Assembly: GCA_963849065.1 (NCBI GenBank)
Contig: CAWKFM010000005.1
Coordinates: forward strand, 1,178,001 to 1,242,000
Direction: 5' to 3'
DNA from: TOLSYN sp963849065
Lineage (GTDB): Bacteria; Acidobacteriota; Terriglobia; Terriglobales; Acidobacteriaceae
Length of the DNA: 64,000 nucleotides
Shown: positions 1-13,200 of the stretch, one piece after another
How positions within the stretch are numbered: the stretch's first letter is position 1
Layout of the letters: each line of letters begins with the position of its first letter
The notes under the pieces: generated by a model
The model's database searches: none
What the model was told of the DNA's origin: nothing
The model's input: only the letters and a program-made list of their open reading frames with translations
Made by a program: the position numbers and the translations under genes

Positions 1-315
1 TTCTGCGGTCATCGTGGCCAGAAACGATGAGGAAGATGAGTCGTACCCAGTCGCACTCTTCCTGCTGGCTTTATCGATTGCCTTCTTCACTTTCGAATCG
101 TTGAAATAGGAATTGCAGTAATCGGTCGAAAGCATTCCGTTCTTCTCCGCCACTTTCGCGATCGAGAAGAACTCTTGCGCTGATTCTCCGATTCGGTGCT
201 CCTTGAATGTGGGTTGAGTGTTCCGAGTAGGTTCGCCGGTTGGCTGCTCGGCGTGGAGAATCGCAGCCGTTCCTACCACCACTGCAAAGACAGTTAGAAA
301 GCGGCTCAATGTCAT
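1..315 (-). CDS. Hypothetical secreted protein, 3' end cut by window edge
   Basis: An open frame of 105 codons runs leftward off the window with no stop. The ATG is preceded, seven bases upstream, by GGAG, which supports this start. The first 23 residues form a typical Sec signal peptide: a short polar start with one Arg, a hydrophobic stretch (VFAVVVGTAAIL) and a likely cleavage after LHA. The mature part is polar and rich in Ser, Lys and Glu, with one Cys near residue 78. I do not recognise the family; the phrase IGESAQEFF recurs in small uncharacterised acidobacterial exported proteins, from memory only. The role is unknown. Export is the only supported inference. Confidence 0.6.
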   Translation of the reverse strand, partial: MTLSRFLTVFAVVVGTAAILHAEQPTGEPTRNTQPTFKEHRIGESAQEFFSIAKVAEKNGMLSTDYCNSYFNDSKVKKAIDKASRKSATGYDSSSSSFLATMTAE

Positions 316-451
316 CGGATGACTCCGTGGGCTGGAATTTTATGCCTGCCAGCAGTTTACGTCAGAATCGAACTCCCGACGATGGGATTTGACTGGAGAC
401 CAACCGGGCGCAGCTCTGACCCCTGTCCGCTGATCGACGGTACGCTCCGCT

Positions 452-787
452 TCAGCCGTGCCGAAGCGCTGAGCGAGGCTTCGCCACCGGGATTGGGATG
501 CGCTTAAGCAGGATGGTTCGAATCGCAATCCACCGGTCACGAACTTCAATACCCGTCGCAACTCGAACAAGTTTGAATAGAACCTTATTGGGAATGCGGT
601 GGAACTGTGAAAGCCCAGCCAGAAACTCCAGCTCCACCGGATCTGATATTGGATTCAGATTGATGTCTGATATGGGCCGCGGTGCGACAGTCGGCTTACG
701 AGCCATGCTTTTATGCAAGGCTTCGGCGTGATCTTCAAAATCTTCAAGGGTGAAAGTACGTCCCAGATGACAGTGAAAGTCGTCCAT
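452..787 (-). CDS. Hypothetical protein, 111 residues
   Basis: A leftward ORF of 111 residues starts at an ATG with AAGGA about eight bases upstream, so initiation looks credible. There is no signal peptide or membrane segment. The N-terminal third is acidic with several His (DDFHCHLG, FEDHAEALHK), the C-terminal third basic. No known domain was recognised. It lies 136 bases upstream of the exported-protein gene at 1-315 in the same direction and may share its transcript. A shorter frame overlaps on the other strand without an obvious ribosome site, so this strand is preferred. It may still be chance, because the C-terminal third is low in recognisable structure. Confidence 0.4.
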   Translation of the reverse strand: MDDFHCHLGRTFTLEDFEDHAEALHKSMARKPTVAPRPISDINLNPISDPVELEFLAGLSQFHRIPNKVLFKLVRVATGIEVRDRWIAIRTILLKRIPIPVAKPRSALRHG

Positions 788-1285
788 CGGTCTGTCCTTT
801 CTGGCTTGGCGCGTCCAGAGTGAGTCAGCAGTTCAGGTTCGGACGAAGAACCTGCCGGAAACGATTCCGCGAACAATCTCTGCTTCCATTATACGCCGCG
901 TTGCTGCGACACGTACCGCACTGCAGCAATTGTCCGCTCGAGTAAGAGCCGTCCGGAGAAGATTTTCTTAGACGTGTGCCGTCTCGCACCGACCGGACAG
1001 CTCTCAAATCCAGAACTCAATCTTGATTACCATCTAAATCCGTAACATTACCGAAGTGCTTTACTGAAGTACTTCCATTTCGGTCACAGAACCAGTTTGG
1101 TTATTGCGTGACACTCCCAAATCGGTAGAATTCAAACAATCCAGAGCTGAAATGGAACATTTGACTTGTGCCGTTTCGGCACCCGAGTCGAAGTACGTCC
1201 CGCTTTTGGATCGAGTGTCTCAGTTTCTCTGTTTGTTGGCGCTCTGCGCATCCGAGGAGATTTTGCCTTGTCAACTGCAAGTTCG
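788..1285. other. Intergenic region with an imperfect palindrome
   Basis: About 500 bases separate the leftward small genes from the start of the giant rightward gene. No convincing ORF was found. Positions 1053-1075 hold an imperfect inverted repeat, GAAGTGCT and AGTACTTC around a seven-base centre with one mismatch, which could be an operator or a weak hairpin. No clear sigma-70 promoter could be placed. The first frame-compatible TTG of the giant gene falls at 1166, so part of this stretch could be coding if that start is used. Confidence 0.3.
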
Positions 1286-4200
1286 GTGGTTTCTCTTCGG
1301 GACAGATCAGCCCGGGCTCTGTTGAGCCCCACATCCAATTTCACTGCAAAATTGTTGATGGCGCTGGCCATGATGCTGATCGTCTGCGCTCCCGTGTGGG
1401 CCGCAGCCAGTCCCACTGTGACCACCTTGAGCGTCTTGCCGGGTGCGTCGGTTTCGACCGGCACGGTCCTGACATTTACGGCTACCGTGACATCGAACGG
1501 GATCCCTTTGACTGCCGGACTGGTGAAGTTCTGCGATATGGAGACGGCCACCTACTGCGAAGATAGTTCCCTGATCGGCAGTATTTGGCTGACCCGGAGC
1601 GGCGGCGCCACATTGTCAAAGCCGCTATCCTACGGCAATCACAGGATTCAGGCGGTGTTTCAGGGCACAAACTCCTACGCGACGAGTTCGTCATCGCTCA
1701 ATTCTATTCAAGTTCTAAACGGCACTCTGCCGACCACGACTTCCATCACCTATACGGATTATCTCGGGTACAGCGGGCTCAATGAGGTCCAGACCACCGT
1801 GGTTGGTTCCCCGACCACGGCCATTGCCGGCACCGTGGCTTACCTTGATATCAGCAACGACAACTACAGTCTTACGACATCGTCGCTCCCCACGGCGGCG
1901 AACGGGTTTAGCACGATGACACCGGTAGGCGGGGCGGTGGTCAGCGGGTCCTACTACACCGTGGCGGGTGACTTCAACAATGACGGCAACCTGGATTTTG
2001 CCGTGGCCAGCAACACGACCAACGCGGCGCAAATCTTTCTCGGCAACGGCAACGGAACCTTCACGCTTGCCTCCACGCTAACGACCACGCCTACAGCGGG
2101 CGCCTATTCGATGGGCATGCACGTTGCAGATTTCAATGGCGATGGCAATCTCGATCTGGCGATTCTGAATTCCGACAATACGGTATCGATTTTTCTCGGC
2201 AACGGTGACGGAACCTTCACGCTCAAGTCCGCTCCGGTAGCCGCCAGCAGCTACGCGTACGACTTTACGATTGCGGATTTTAACGGCGACGGCATTCCGG
2301 ATCTTGCAGTGATCGATAACTCGGCCAGTACCGTCACGATTTTGCTCGGCAATGGCGACGGCACCTTCACCGCCCAGGCACCGGTGGCGGCTGGAAATGG
2401 GCCAATCAGCATCGTGGCGGCTAACTTCACCCAGAACGGGATTATGGATCTGGCGATCGCCAATGGGCCCGCCGAGACCATAACCATGTTGCTCGGGAAC
2501 GGGAACGGAACGTTCACCGCTGGCCCGACCACCAGCCTCTCAATTAATCCATCCACGTTGGTTGTGGGCGATTTCAATCGAGACGGCATCCCCGACCTTG
2601 CCGTGGGCAGCACCGGCGAAGCATTGATTGAATTAGGCACGGGAACTGGTTCATTCAACCTCAAAAGCACCGTCTCAGGCGGAGCGCCTGGATACGGGAT
2701 GGCTACCGCGGACTTCAACGGAGACGGCATCATCGATCTTCTTGTCGGAGGCGGAGTTTACCTCGGAAACGGAACCGGAACGTTCACTTTGATGGTGAAT
2801 CCGGGTGGGAGCGGCAACCCTATTTCGGTTGGGGATTTCAACGGGGATGGATGGCCTGATTTGATTACCCCCGTTGCGCTGGAGTCCTATCCGTACACGG
2901 CAATGGGTGTAAACATCGCGCTGGAACAATCTTCCTCGACGGTACTGACAGACGCCGTGACGGTTCAGGGACCTGGCTCTCACAATGTGATTGCCAATTA
3001 CAAAGGCAGTGGTGTCAATGCCGCCAGCGACTCGAGTCCAGTCGTTCTAACCGGAACGCAGATTACAACCAAGCTTTCGCTCGGCGTCTCTCCTGGTACT
3101 TCGATAAAGTCTGGAACCACCATTCAGGTTACGGCTGAGATTTCACCCAGTACGGTCGGGACTTACGCATCTTCTGGAACGATCACATTCAAGGATGGAT
3201 CCACCGTCATCGGAACCGGAACTGTGGGCTCTGGCGAGGCCGTTTTCAGCAGCAGTACTTTGAGTGTCGGGTCGCATACAATTAGCGCTTCTTACAGCGG
3301 CGACACCAACTTCCTGGCGTCGAATTCGAGTTCGTTTACGCTTACGGTCACTGCCGCTACCAAGACCGCGCAGACCATCACGGTGACGGCAGCAGCTCCG
3401 GCGAGTGCCGCCTACAACAGTCAATTTACGGTTGCGGCCACCGCGAGTTCGGGCCTGGCAGTGAGCTACGGCTCCTCAGGGGGCTGCACCAATAGCGGCG
3501 CCACCTTCACCATGACCAGCGGCAGTGCGGCCTGCACCGTTACCTACTCGCAGGCCGGCAACAGCACCTACGCCGCAGCTTCCAACGTCACCAGCACCAC
3601 AATTGCCACGCTGGCCAGCCAGGCGGCACTCGCAGTGACGGGCATGCCGACGACGGCGCAGCCCTACGGCGCGAACTTTACAGTTGGCTCAACCGGCGGC
3701 ACGGGCACCGGATCGATGACGTTTGCGGCGACGGGCGCCTGCTCGATATCGGGCACCACGGTGACGATGACCAGCGGCACGGGCACCTGCTCGGTGACGG
3801 CCACCAAGGCTGCGGACACCAACTACGCGAGCACGACCTCGGTAGCGGCAACCGTAAACGCGACCCCGGTGGCCGCGCTGGTCACGTTGGGTACTCTGAC
3901 GCAAACCTACGACGGCTCTCCAGAGCCGGTTACCGTCTCGACCACGCCGACCGGTCTGGCTCTCACCTTCAGCTATACCGGAATCAATGGGACGAGCTAC
4001 GGACCGAGTACGACAGCGCCGACCAATCCAGGCAGCTATCAAGTGGTGGCAACGGTCGTGAGTCCCAACTACAACGGTGGAGACACCGAAACTCTGACCA
4101 TCAGCCAGTTGAGCCCGGCGCTAAGCCTGGCGCTGCTGACCGGAATGCCCGAGCCCTCAACCTATGGCTACACGGTGTATTTCGAACTGTCCATGGCGAC

Positions 4201-7200
4201 CTCTCCGTGTCCCACCGGCCAGGTACAGTTCTACGTGGACGGTGGGGTCTCTGGTTCTCCGGTGGTGCTCAGCGGTACCGCCTGCACTTCGCCGGTCCAG
4301 TTCCAGACTGCGACTCTCACCCCAGGCGCACATAGCGTGTACGCGGTCTACAGCGGTGATACCTATTATCTCGGCGGCATTTCCGCACCCGTGTCCCAAA
4401 CGGTCACAGCCGACGGCACCTCAGTGACTCTGGCGACCGCGGGCATGAGCGTGAACGTTGGCCAGCCGGTGACCTTTACTGCGACCGTCACTCCGGCTCC
4501 GCCGGTTTCCGGCACGCAGCCCCCGGCGGGCTACGTCGAGTTCTTTGACGAAGGCACCCAGATCGGTACCGGCACGTTATCGGCCACCGCGCCCTTCACG
4601 GCTACCTACACCACCTCGGCACTGACGGCCGGCCCGCACAGCCTCTCGGCCACCTTCGTAGATAGCGATGGCGATTATGTCAGCAGCAGTTCGACGGTTG
4701 CGGTGCAGGAGACGGTCAACCTGATTGTGCCGGTGATCAGCTGGCCGAATCCGTCCAACATTGTCTACGGCACCGCACTTGGAAGCCAGCAGTTGAATGC
4801 CACGGCCAGCGACGGCAATGGCAATCCGGTCAGCGGAACCTTCGTTTACTCGCCCGCGGTGGGCACCATCCTTCCAGTGGGCCCCATGAACCTGACGGTG
4901 ACCTTCAATCCGGACAACACGAATACCTATGCGAGCAATTCGGCGTCGGCTACCATCAATGTGGATCCTGCACCCCTGGCGGTAACCGCCGATAGCCTAT
5001 CGCGCAAATACGGAGCGGATAACCCCACCCTCACCTACCAGATCGCCGGATTCGTAAACGGCGACCCATCTTCGGTAGTCAGCGGCGCGGCCGTGTGCTC
5101 GACGACGGCGACAACCACGAGCCCCGTGGCAGGCTATCCCATCAACTGCGTCCAGGGCACGCTGGCTGCAACCAATTACACCTTCCAGTTTGTCAGCGGC
5201 GTGCTGACGGTGACCCAGGCGACACCGGCACTGAGTTGGACGGCCCCAGCGTCGATCAGCTACGGCACGGCTCTGAGCGGCACGCAGTTGGACGCCAGCA
5301 GCGGCAGCGTAGCGGGAACTTTTGTCTATAGTCCGGCGGTGGGCGCAGTGCTCGCGGCTGGTCCACAGACGCTCTCCGTCACCTTCACGCCCAGCGACAC
5401 CACGGACTACACCACGGCGACCACAACCGTCCCGCTGACCGTCAACCCTGCGGCGCAGACGATCACGGTGACGAGTGCGGCTCCGGCGAGCGCCGCGTAT
5501 AACAGCCAGTTCACGGTGGCCGCAACGGCCAGTTCCGCACTGACGGTTACCTATACTTCCTCCGGTGGCTGCACCAACAACGGCGCCACCTACACGATGA
5601 CGAGCGCGAGCACGGCCTGCTCCGTCATGTTCAACCAGGGAGGCAACACCAATTACGATGCGGCGCCGCAAGTAACTGAAACGGTTTCGGCCACGCTGGC
5701 CGCCCAGACTACGCTGACGGTTACGGGCGTGCCGACGACGGCGCAGGCCTACGGAGCGAACTTCATGGTTGGCTCGACGGGTGGCACGGGCATGGGATTG
5801 GTGACGTTCTCGGCTTCGGGCGCCTGCTCGGTCTCGGGCACCACGGTCACGATGACCAGCGGCACGGGCACCTGCTCGGTGACGGCCTCGAAGGCGGCGG
5901 ACACGAATTACAGCAGCACGACCTCGGCTGCGAGCACGGTCTCGGCCACGCTGGCAACCCAGGCAGTATTAACGGTGACGGGTATACCGACGACGGCGCA
6001 AGCCTACCAGGCGACGTTCGCGGTTGGCTCGACGGGCGGCACGGGCACGGGATTGGTGACGTTCTCGGCGACGGGCGCCTGCTCGGTCTCGGGCACTACG
6101 GTCACGATGACCAGCGGCACGGGCACCTGCTCGGTGACGGCCACCAAGGCTGCGGACACGAACTACAGCAGCACGACCTCGGCGGCGAGCACGGTCTCGG
6201 CCACGCTGGCGACCCAGGCGGCGTTGACGGTGACCGGCATGCCGACGACGGCGCAAGCCTACCAGGCGACGTTCGCGGTTGGCTCGACGGGCGGCACAGG
6301 CGCGGGCGCGGTGACGTTCTCGGCGACGGGCGCCTGCTCGGTCTCTGGCAGCACGGTGACGATGACCAGCGGCACGGGCACCTGCTCGGTAACGGCCACC
6401 AAGGCTGCGGACACGAACTACAGCAGCACGACTTCGGCGGTAGCGACGGTCTCGGCCACGCTGGCGACCCAGGCGGCGTTGACGGTGACCGGCATGCCGA
6501 CGACGGCGCAAGCCTACCAGGCGACGTTCGCGGTTGGCTCGACGGGCGGCACGGGCGCGGGCGCGGTGACGTTCTCGGCGACGGGCGCCTGCTCGGTCTC
6601 GGGCAGCACGGTCACAATGACCAGCGGCACGGGTACCTGCTCGGTGACGGCCTCGAAGGCAGCGGACACGAACTACAGCAGCACGACTTCGGCGGTAGCG
6701 ACGGTCTCGGCCACGCTGGCGACCCAGGCGGCGTTGACGGTGACCGGCATGCCGACGACGGCGCAAGCCTACCAGGCGACGTTCGCGGTTGGCTCGACGG
6801 GCGGCACGGGCGCGGGCGCGGTGACGTTCTCGGCGACGGGCGCCTGCTCGGTCTCGGGCAGCACGGTCACAATGACCAGCGGCACGGGTACCTGCTCGGT
6901 GACGGCCTCGAAGGCAGCGGACACGAATTACAGCAGCACGACCTCGGCTGCGAGCACGGTCTCGGCCACGCTGGCAACCCAGGCAGTATTAACGGTGACG
7001 GGTATACCGACGACCGCACAGGCCTACCAGGCGACGTTCGCGGTGGGCTCAACGGGCGGCACGGGCACGGGATTGGTGACGTTCTCGGCTTCGGGCGCCT
7101 GCTCGGTCTCGGGCACCACGGTCACGATGACCAGCGGCACGGGCACCTGCTCGGTGACGGCCTCGAAGGCGGCGGACACGAACTACAGCAGCACGACCTC

Positions 7201-10200
7201 TTCGGCCTCGACGGTCTCGGCGACGTTGGCGACCCAGGCGGCGTTGACGGTGACCGGCATGCCGACGACGGCGCAAGCCTACCAGGCGACGTTCGCGGTT
7301 GGCTCGACGGGCGGCACGGGCACGGGATTGGTGACGTTCTCGGCGACGGGCGCCTGCTCGGTCTCGGGCACTACGGTCACGATGACCAGCGGCACGGGCA
7401 CCTGCTCGGTGACGGCCACCAAGGCTGCGGACACGAACTACAGCAGCACGACCTCGGCGGCGAGCACGGTCTCGGCCACGCTGGCGACCCAGGCGGCGTT
7501 GACGGTGACCGGCATGCCGACGACGGCGCAAGCCTACCAGGCGACGTTCGCGGTTGGCTCGACGGGCGGCACAGGCGCGGGCGCGGTGACGTTCTCGGCG
7601 ACGGGCGCCTGCTCGGTCTCTGGCAGCACGGTGACGATGACCAGCGGCACGGGCACCTGCTCGGTAACGGCCACCAAGGCTGCGGACACGAACTACAGCA
7701 GCACGACTTCGGCGGTAGCGACGGTCTCGGCCACGCTGGCGACCCAGGCGGCGTTGACGGTGACCGGCATGCCGACGACGGCGCAAGCCTACCAGGCGAC
7801 GTTCGCGGTTGGCTCGACGGGCGGCACAGGCGCGGGCGCGGTGACGTTCTCGGCGACGGGCGCCTGCTCGGTCTCTGGCAGCACGGTGACGATGACCAGC
7901 GGCACGGGCACCTGCTCGGTAACGGCCACCAAGGCTGCGGACACGAATTACAGCAGCACGACTTCGGCGGCGAGCACGGTCTCGGCCACGCTGGCGACCC
8001 AGGCGGCGTTGACGGTTACGGGCGTGCCGACGACGGCGCAAGCCTACCAGGCGACGTTCGCGGTTGGCTCGACGGGCGGCACGGGCGCGGGCGCGGTGAC
8101 GTTCTCGGCGACGGGCGCCTGCTCGGTCTCGGGCAGCACGGTCACAATGACCAGCGGCACGGGTACCTGCTCGGTGACGGCCTCGAAGGCAGCGGACACG
8201 AATTACAGCAGCACGACTTCGGCGGCGAGCACGGTCTCGGCCACGCTGGCGACCCAGGCGGCGTTGACGGTTACGGGCGTGCCGACGACGGCGCAAGCCT
8301 ACCAGGCGACGTTCGCGGTTGGCTCGACGGGCGGCACGGGCACGGGCGCGGTGACGTTCTCGGCAACGGGCGCCTGCTCGGTCTCGGGCAGCACGGTCAC
8401 AATGACCAGCGGCACGGGCACCTGCTCGGTGACGGCCTCGAAGGCTGCGGACACGAATTACAGCAGCACGACCTCGGCTGCGAGCACGGTCTCGGCCACG
8501 CTGGCGACCCAGGCGGCGTTGACGGTGACCGGCATGCCGACGACGGCGCAAGCCTACCAGGCGACGTTCGCGGTGGGCTCAACGGGCGGCACGGGCACGG
8601 GATTGGTGACGTTCTCGGCGACGGGCGCCTGCTCGGTCTCGGGCAGCACGGTCACAATGACCAGCGGCACGGGTACCTGCTCGGTGACGGCCACCAAGGC
8701 TGCGGACACGAATTACAGCAGCACGACCTCGGCTGCGAGCACGGTCTCGGCCACGCTAGCGACCCAGGCGGCGTTGACGGTGACCGGCATGCCGACGACG
8801 GCGCAAGCCTACCAGGCGACGTTCGCGGTTGGCTCGACGGGCGGCACGGGCACGGGATTGGTGACGTTCTCGGCTTCGGGCGCCTGCTCGGTCTCGGGCA
8901 CCACGGTGACAATGACCAGCGGCACGGGCACCTGCTCGGTGACGGCCACCAAGGCTGCGGACACGAACTACAGCAGCACGACTTCGGCGGCAGCGACGGT
9001 CTCGGCCACGAAGGTCAGCTCCACGACGGCTGTGACCTTAACGGCTGGCACGAATCCGTCCACGTCCGGCTCGTCGCTTACCTTTAAGGCGGCAGTGACG
9101 GGCACGGGAGCAACCGGCAGCGTGAGTTTCTACAACGAGGCTAGCGGCGCCAACTGTTCGTCATTGGGTGCCAGCACCCAAATCGGCAGTACGCTAACGT
9201 TGAGCGGCGGCTCCGCTTCGGTTACCACCACTACCTTGGCGGCGGGGGCCGACACGATCCTGGCCTGCTACTCCGGCGACACCAATTACAACAGCAGCAA
9301 CGGACTCCTGGCGCAGACGGTCAACCAGGCTCCGGCGGTCACCAGCGTCAACAGCACAACGTTTACGGTGGGAACTGCGGGCAGCTTTACGGTGATGGCC
9401 AGCGGCTACCCGGCGCCGACCTTTACGGAAACCGGCGCGCTACCCAGCGGTGTGACGTTGAGTTCAGCGGGTGTTCTGAGCGGTACGCCGGCAGCGGGCA
9501 CCGGCGGCTCCTATGCCATCACCATCACCGCCAGTAACGGTGTTTCACCCAACGGCACGCAGAGCTTCACTTTGACGGTGGACCAAGCTCCGGCGGTCAC
9601 CAGCGCCAATAGCACAACCTTTACGGCGGGAACTGCGGGCAGCTTTACGGTGACGGCCAGCGGCTACCCGGCACCGACCTTTACGGAAACCGGCGCGCTA
9701 CCCAGCGGTGTGACGTTGAGTTCAGCGGGAGTTCTGAGCGGGACGCCGGCAGCGGGCACTGGCGGCTCTTATGTCATTACCATCACCGCCAGTAACGGTG
9801 TTTCACCCAACGGCACGCAGAGCTTCACTGTGACGGTGAACCAGGCTCCGGCCATCACCAGCGCCAATAACACAACCTTCACGGCAGGAACTGCGGGCAG
9901 CTTTACCGCGACGGCCAGCGGCTATCCAACCGCGGCGACGTTCACGGAAAGCGGTGCGCTGCCCAGCGGTGTGACCTTGAGCTCAGCCGGCGTTTTGAGC
10001 GGCACGCCAGCAGCGGGCACCGGCGGCAGTTACCCCATCACCCTCACCGCAACCAACGCCGCCGGTTCCGGCGCGCAGTCGTTCACTGTGACGGTGAACC
10101 AGGCTCCGGCCATCACCAGCGCCAACAACACGAGCTTCACGGTGGGCTCCGCGGGGTCGTTCACGGCCACCGCGACGGGCTACCCTGCGCCGACCTTCAG

Positions 10201-13200
10201 CGTCACCGCTGGCACGCTACCCAGCGGTCTGACCCTGAGTTCAACCGGCGTTCTGAGCGGCACGCCCTCAGCGGGCAGCAGCGGCTCCTATTCCATTACC
10301 ATCACCGCCAGCAACGGCACTTCCCCCAACGCAACGCAGAGCTTTACCCTCACGGTGGCCGAGTGGGCAAGCAGCCCCAGCCCTGCATCCGGCGCATCGA
10401 GTGCGGCGACGGGTACCTCTGAGGTCTGGTCACAGACCGTCGGCTCTGGTTCCAACCTCGTTCTGATGGTGGGAATATCGCTCAGATCCGATACCGCGAG
10501 CGGTGGTGCCGGGGCCGCAGCACACGTTACGGGTGTAACCTTCGGCTCGCAGACGCTCACCTGCCTCGGTGCCATCAACGATAATGCAACCGGGTCATGC
10601 GGCACAGGCGGCTCGGGCACTCCGGTCTTCCTGCGCAGCGAAGTGTGGTATTTGCTCAATCCCACCGCTTCCAGCGCCAACATCACTGTCACTACCAGCG
10701 CCGCCACGGTTATCGCTGGAGGTTCGGCCACGTACTCAGATGTGAACTCGGTTACTTTGGCTGGCACCAATGCCAGCAACGCCGGCCAATTCCCGACGAC
10801 CAGTCCTTCGTTGGCTGTTGCTAGCCCGGCAGGAGACCTCGTATTTGACAACGTGGCGACCGCCAGATCTGCGGGCAACTCACCCGGATACCTGATCACG
10901 TCGGGGAACACCCTACTCACCGACGTGGTGGATACGGCCAGCGGCGCCTTCCACATCCAGTCCGGCACCAGTCAGGATGCGACCGTGAACCCCACCATGA
11001 CCTGGACCACGGCGAATTCAACACCATGGGCCATCGTCGCAGCGCTTCTCGGCCCAACCAAGGCCAACCAGGCGACGCTGACGGTAACAGGCATGCCGAT
11101 CACGGCGCAGGCCTACGGGGCGACGTTCACGGTTGGCACCTCGGGCGGCTCCGGTACGGGTGCGGTAACGTATGCGTCCACGGGTGCCTGCTCAGTGGGT
11201 GTCAGCAGCGGTCTTGTGACGATGACCAGCAGCACAGGTACCTGCTCGGTGACCGCCACGCAAGCGGGTGACGCTAACTACAACAGCACCACCTCAGCGG
11301 CGGCCACAGTAGCCGCGACGACGGCCAGCCAGACCATCACGGTATCCACCGCGGCTCCCGCCAGCGCCGCCTACAACAGCACCTTCCCGGTGGCCGCCAC
11401 CGCCAACTCCGGATTAACGGTTGCAATCACGGTCTCGGGTGGATGCACGATCAGCGCCGGAACCGTCACCATGACGAGTCCGACCACGGCTTGCTCTGTC
11501 TTATTCAACCAAGCTGGCAATACCGACTACGCCGCAGCGACCCAGGTGACGGAGTCGGTTACTGCGACAACGGCCAGCCAGACCATCACGGTGACCGCCG
11601 CGGCTCCCGCCAGCGCCGCCTACAACAGCATCTTCCCGGTGGCTGCCACTTCCAACTCTGGACTGACGGTTGCAATCACAGTCTCGGGTGGATGCACGAT
11701 CAGTGCCGGAACCGTCACCATGACGAGCGGGTCCGGAAGCTGCACCGTCAACTTCAACCAGGCTGGCAACGCCGACTACGCCGCAGCGACGCAAGTGTCC
11801 GAAACCGCCACGGCCACGCCTGGCCCGGCAACCAAGTTGGTCTTCACCACGCAGCCAGGAGGCGGCACCGGCGGAACGGCCTGGACCACGCAGCCGGTGG
11901 TAACCGTAGAAGACGCAATCGGTGACACGGTTACAGGCAGCGCGGCCTCCATCACGCTGGCCATTGGAACCGGCAGCGGCACGCTGACCTGCACCAGCAA
12001 TCCACTGTCTGCAACCTCCGGCGTAGCCACGTTTACAGGTTGCAAGATTAACAAGTCCGGCAACGGTGACACCCTGACTGCAACCAGCACCGGCCTCACC
12101 ACCGCCACCAGCAGCGCCTTCAATATCACGGTGGGCGCAGCGTCGCAGTTAGCCTTCACCTCTCAGCCGGGAGGCGGCACCGCTGCAACGGCCTGGACGG
12201 CGCAGCCGGTAGTGACGGTAGAAGATGCCGGCGGCAACACGGTGACGGGCGGCACGGCCTCCATCACGCTGGCCATTGGAACCGGCAGCGGCACGCTGAC
12301 CTGCACCAGCAATCCACTGTCTGCAACCTCCGGCGTAGCCACGTTTGCGGGCTGTGAGATTAACAAGTCGGGCAACGGTGACACCCTGACTGCAACCAGC
12401 AGCGGGCTCGCCACCGCCACCAGCAGCACCTTCAACATCGCGGTGGGCGCAGCGTCGCAGTTGGTCTTCACCACGCAGCCGGGCGGCGGCACCGCTGCAA
12501 CGGCCTGGACGGCGCAGCCGGTGGTAACGGTAGAAGATGCCGGCGGCAACACGGTGACGGGCGGCACGGCCTCCATCACGCTGGCCATTGGAACCGGCAG
12601 CGGCACGCTGACCTGCACCAGCAATCCCTTGTCTGCAATCTCCGGCGTAGCCACGTTTACAGGTTGCAAGATTAACAAGTCGGGCAACGGTGACACCTTG
12701 ACCGCAACCAGCAGCGGGCTCACCGCTGCCACCAGCAGCACCTTCAACATCACGGTGGGCGCAGCGTCGCAGTTAGCCTTCACCACGCAGCCGGGCGGCG
12801 GAACGGGCGGGCTTGCCTGGACGACGCAGCCGGCGGTGACGGTTGAAGATGCCGGCGGCAACACGGTGACGGGCACCACGGCCTCCATCACCCTGGCCAT
12901 CGGAACCGGCAGCGGCACGCTGACCTGTACCAGCAATCCACTGTCTGCAACCTCTGGCGTAGCCACGTTTGCGGGCTGTGAGATTAACAAGTCGGGCAAC
13001 GGTGACACCCTGACTGCAACCAGCAGCGGGCTTACCACCGCCACCAGCAGCGCCTTCAACATCACGGTGGGCGCAGCGTCGCAGTTAGTCTTCACCACGC
13101 AGCCTGGCGGCGGAACGGCTGGAACGGCCTGGACGACGCAGCCGGTGGTGACGGTAGAAGATGCTGGCGGCAACACGGTGACAGGCAGCACGGCCTCCAT

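Noticed and set aside
7049..8551. Leftward frame of 500 residues within the 255 bp array, extremely Arg-rich
   Set aside because: It is the antisense reading of a repeat; the low-complexity RRRR/HAGHRQRR composition is a by-product of the forward repeat codons.
5690..9004. CRISPR-like tandem repeat
   Set aside because: The units are 255 bp, coding, contiguous and without unique spacers, so this is a protein repeat array.
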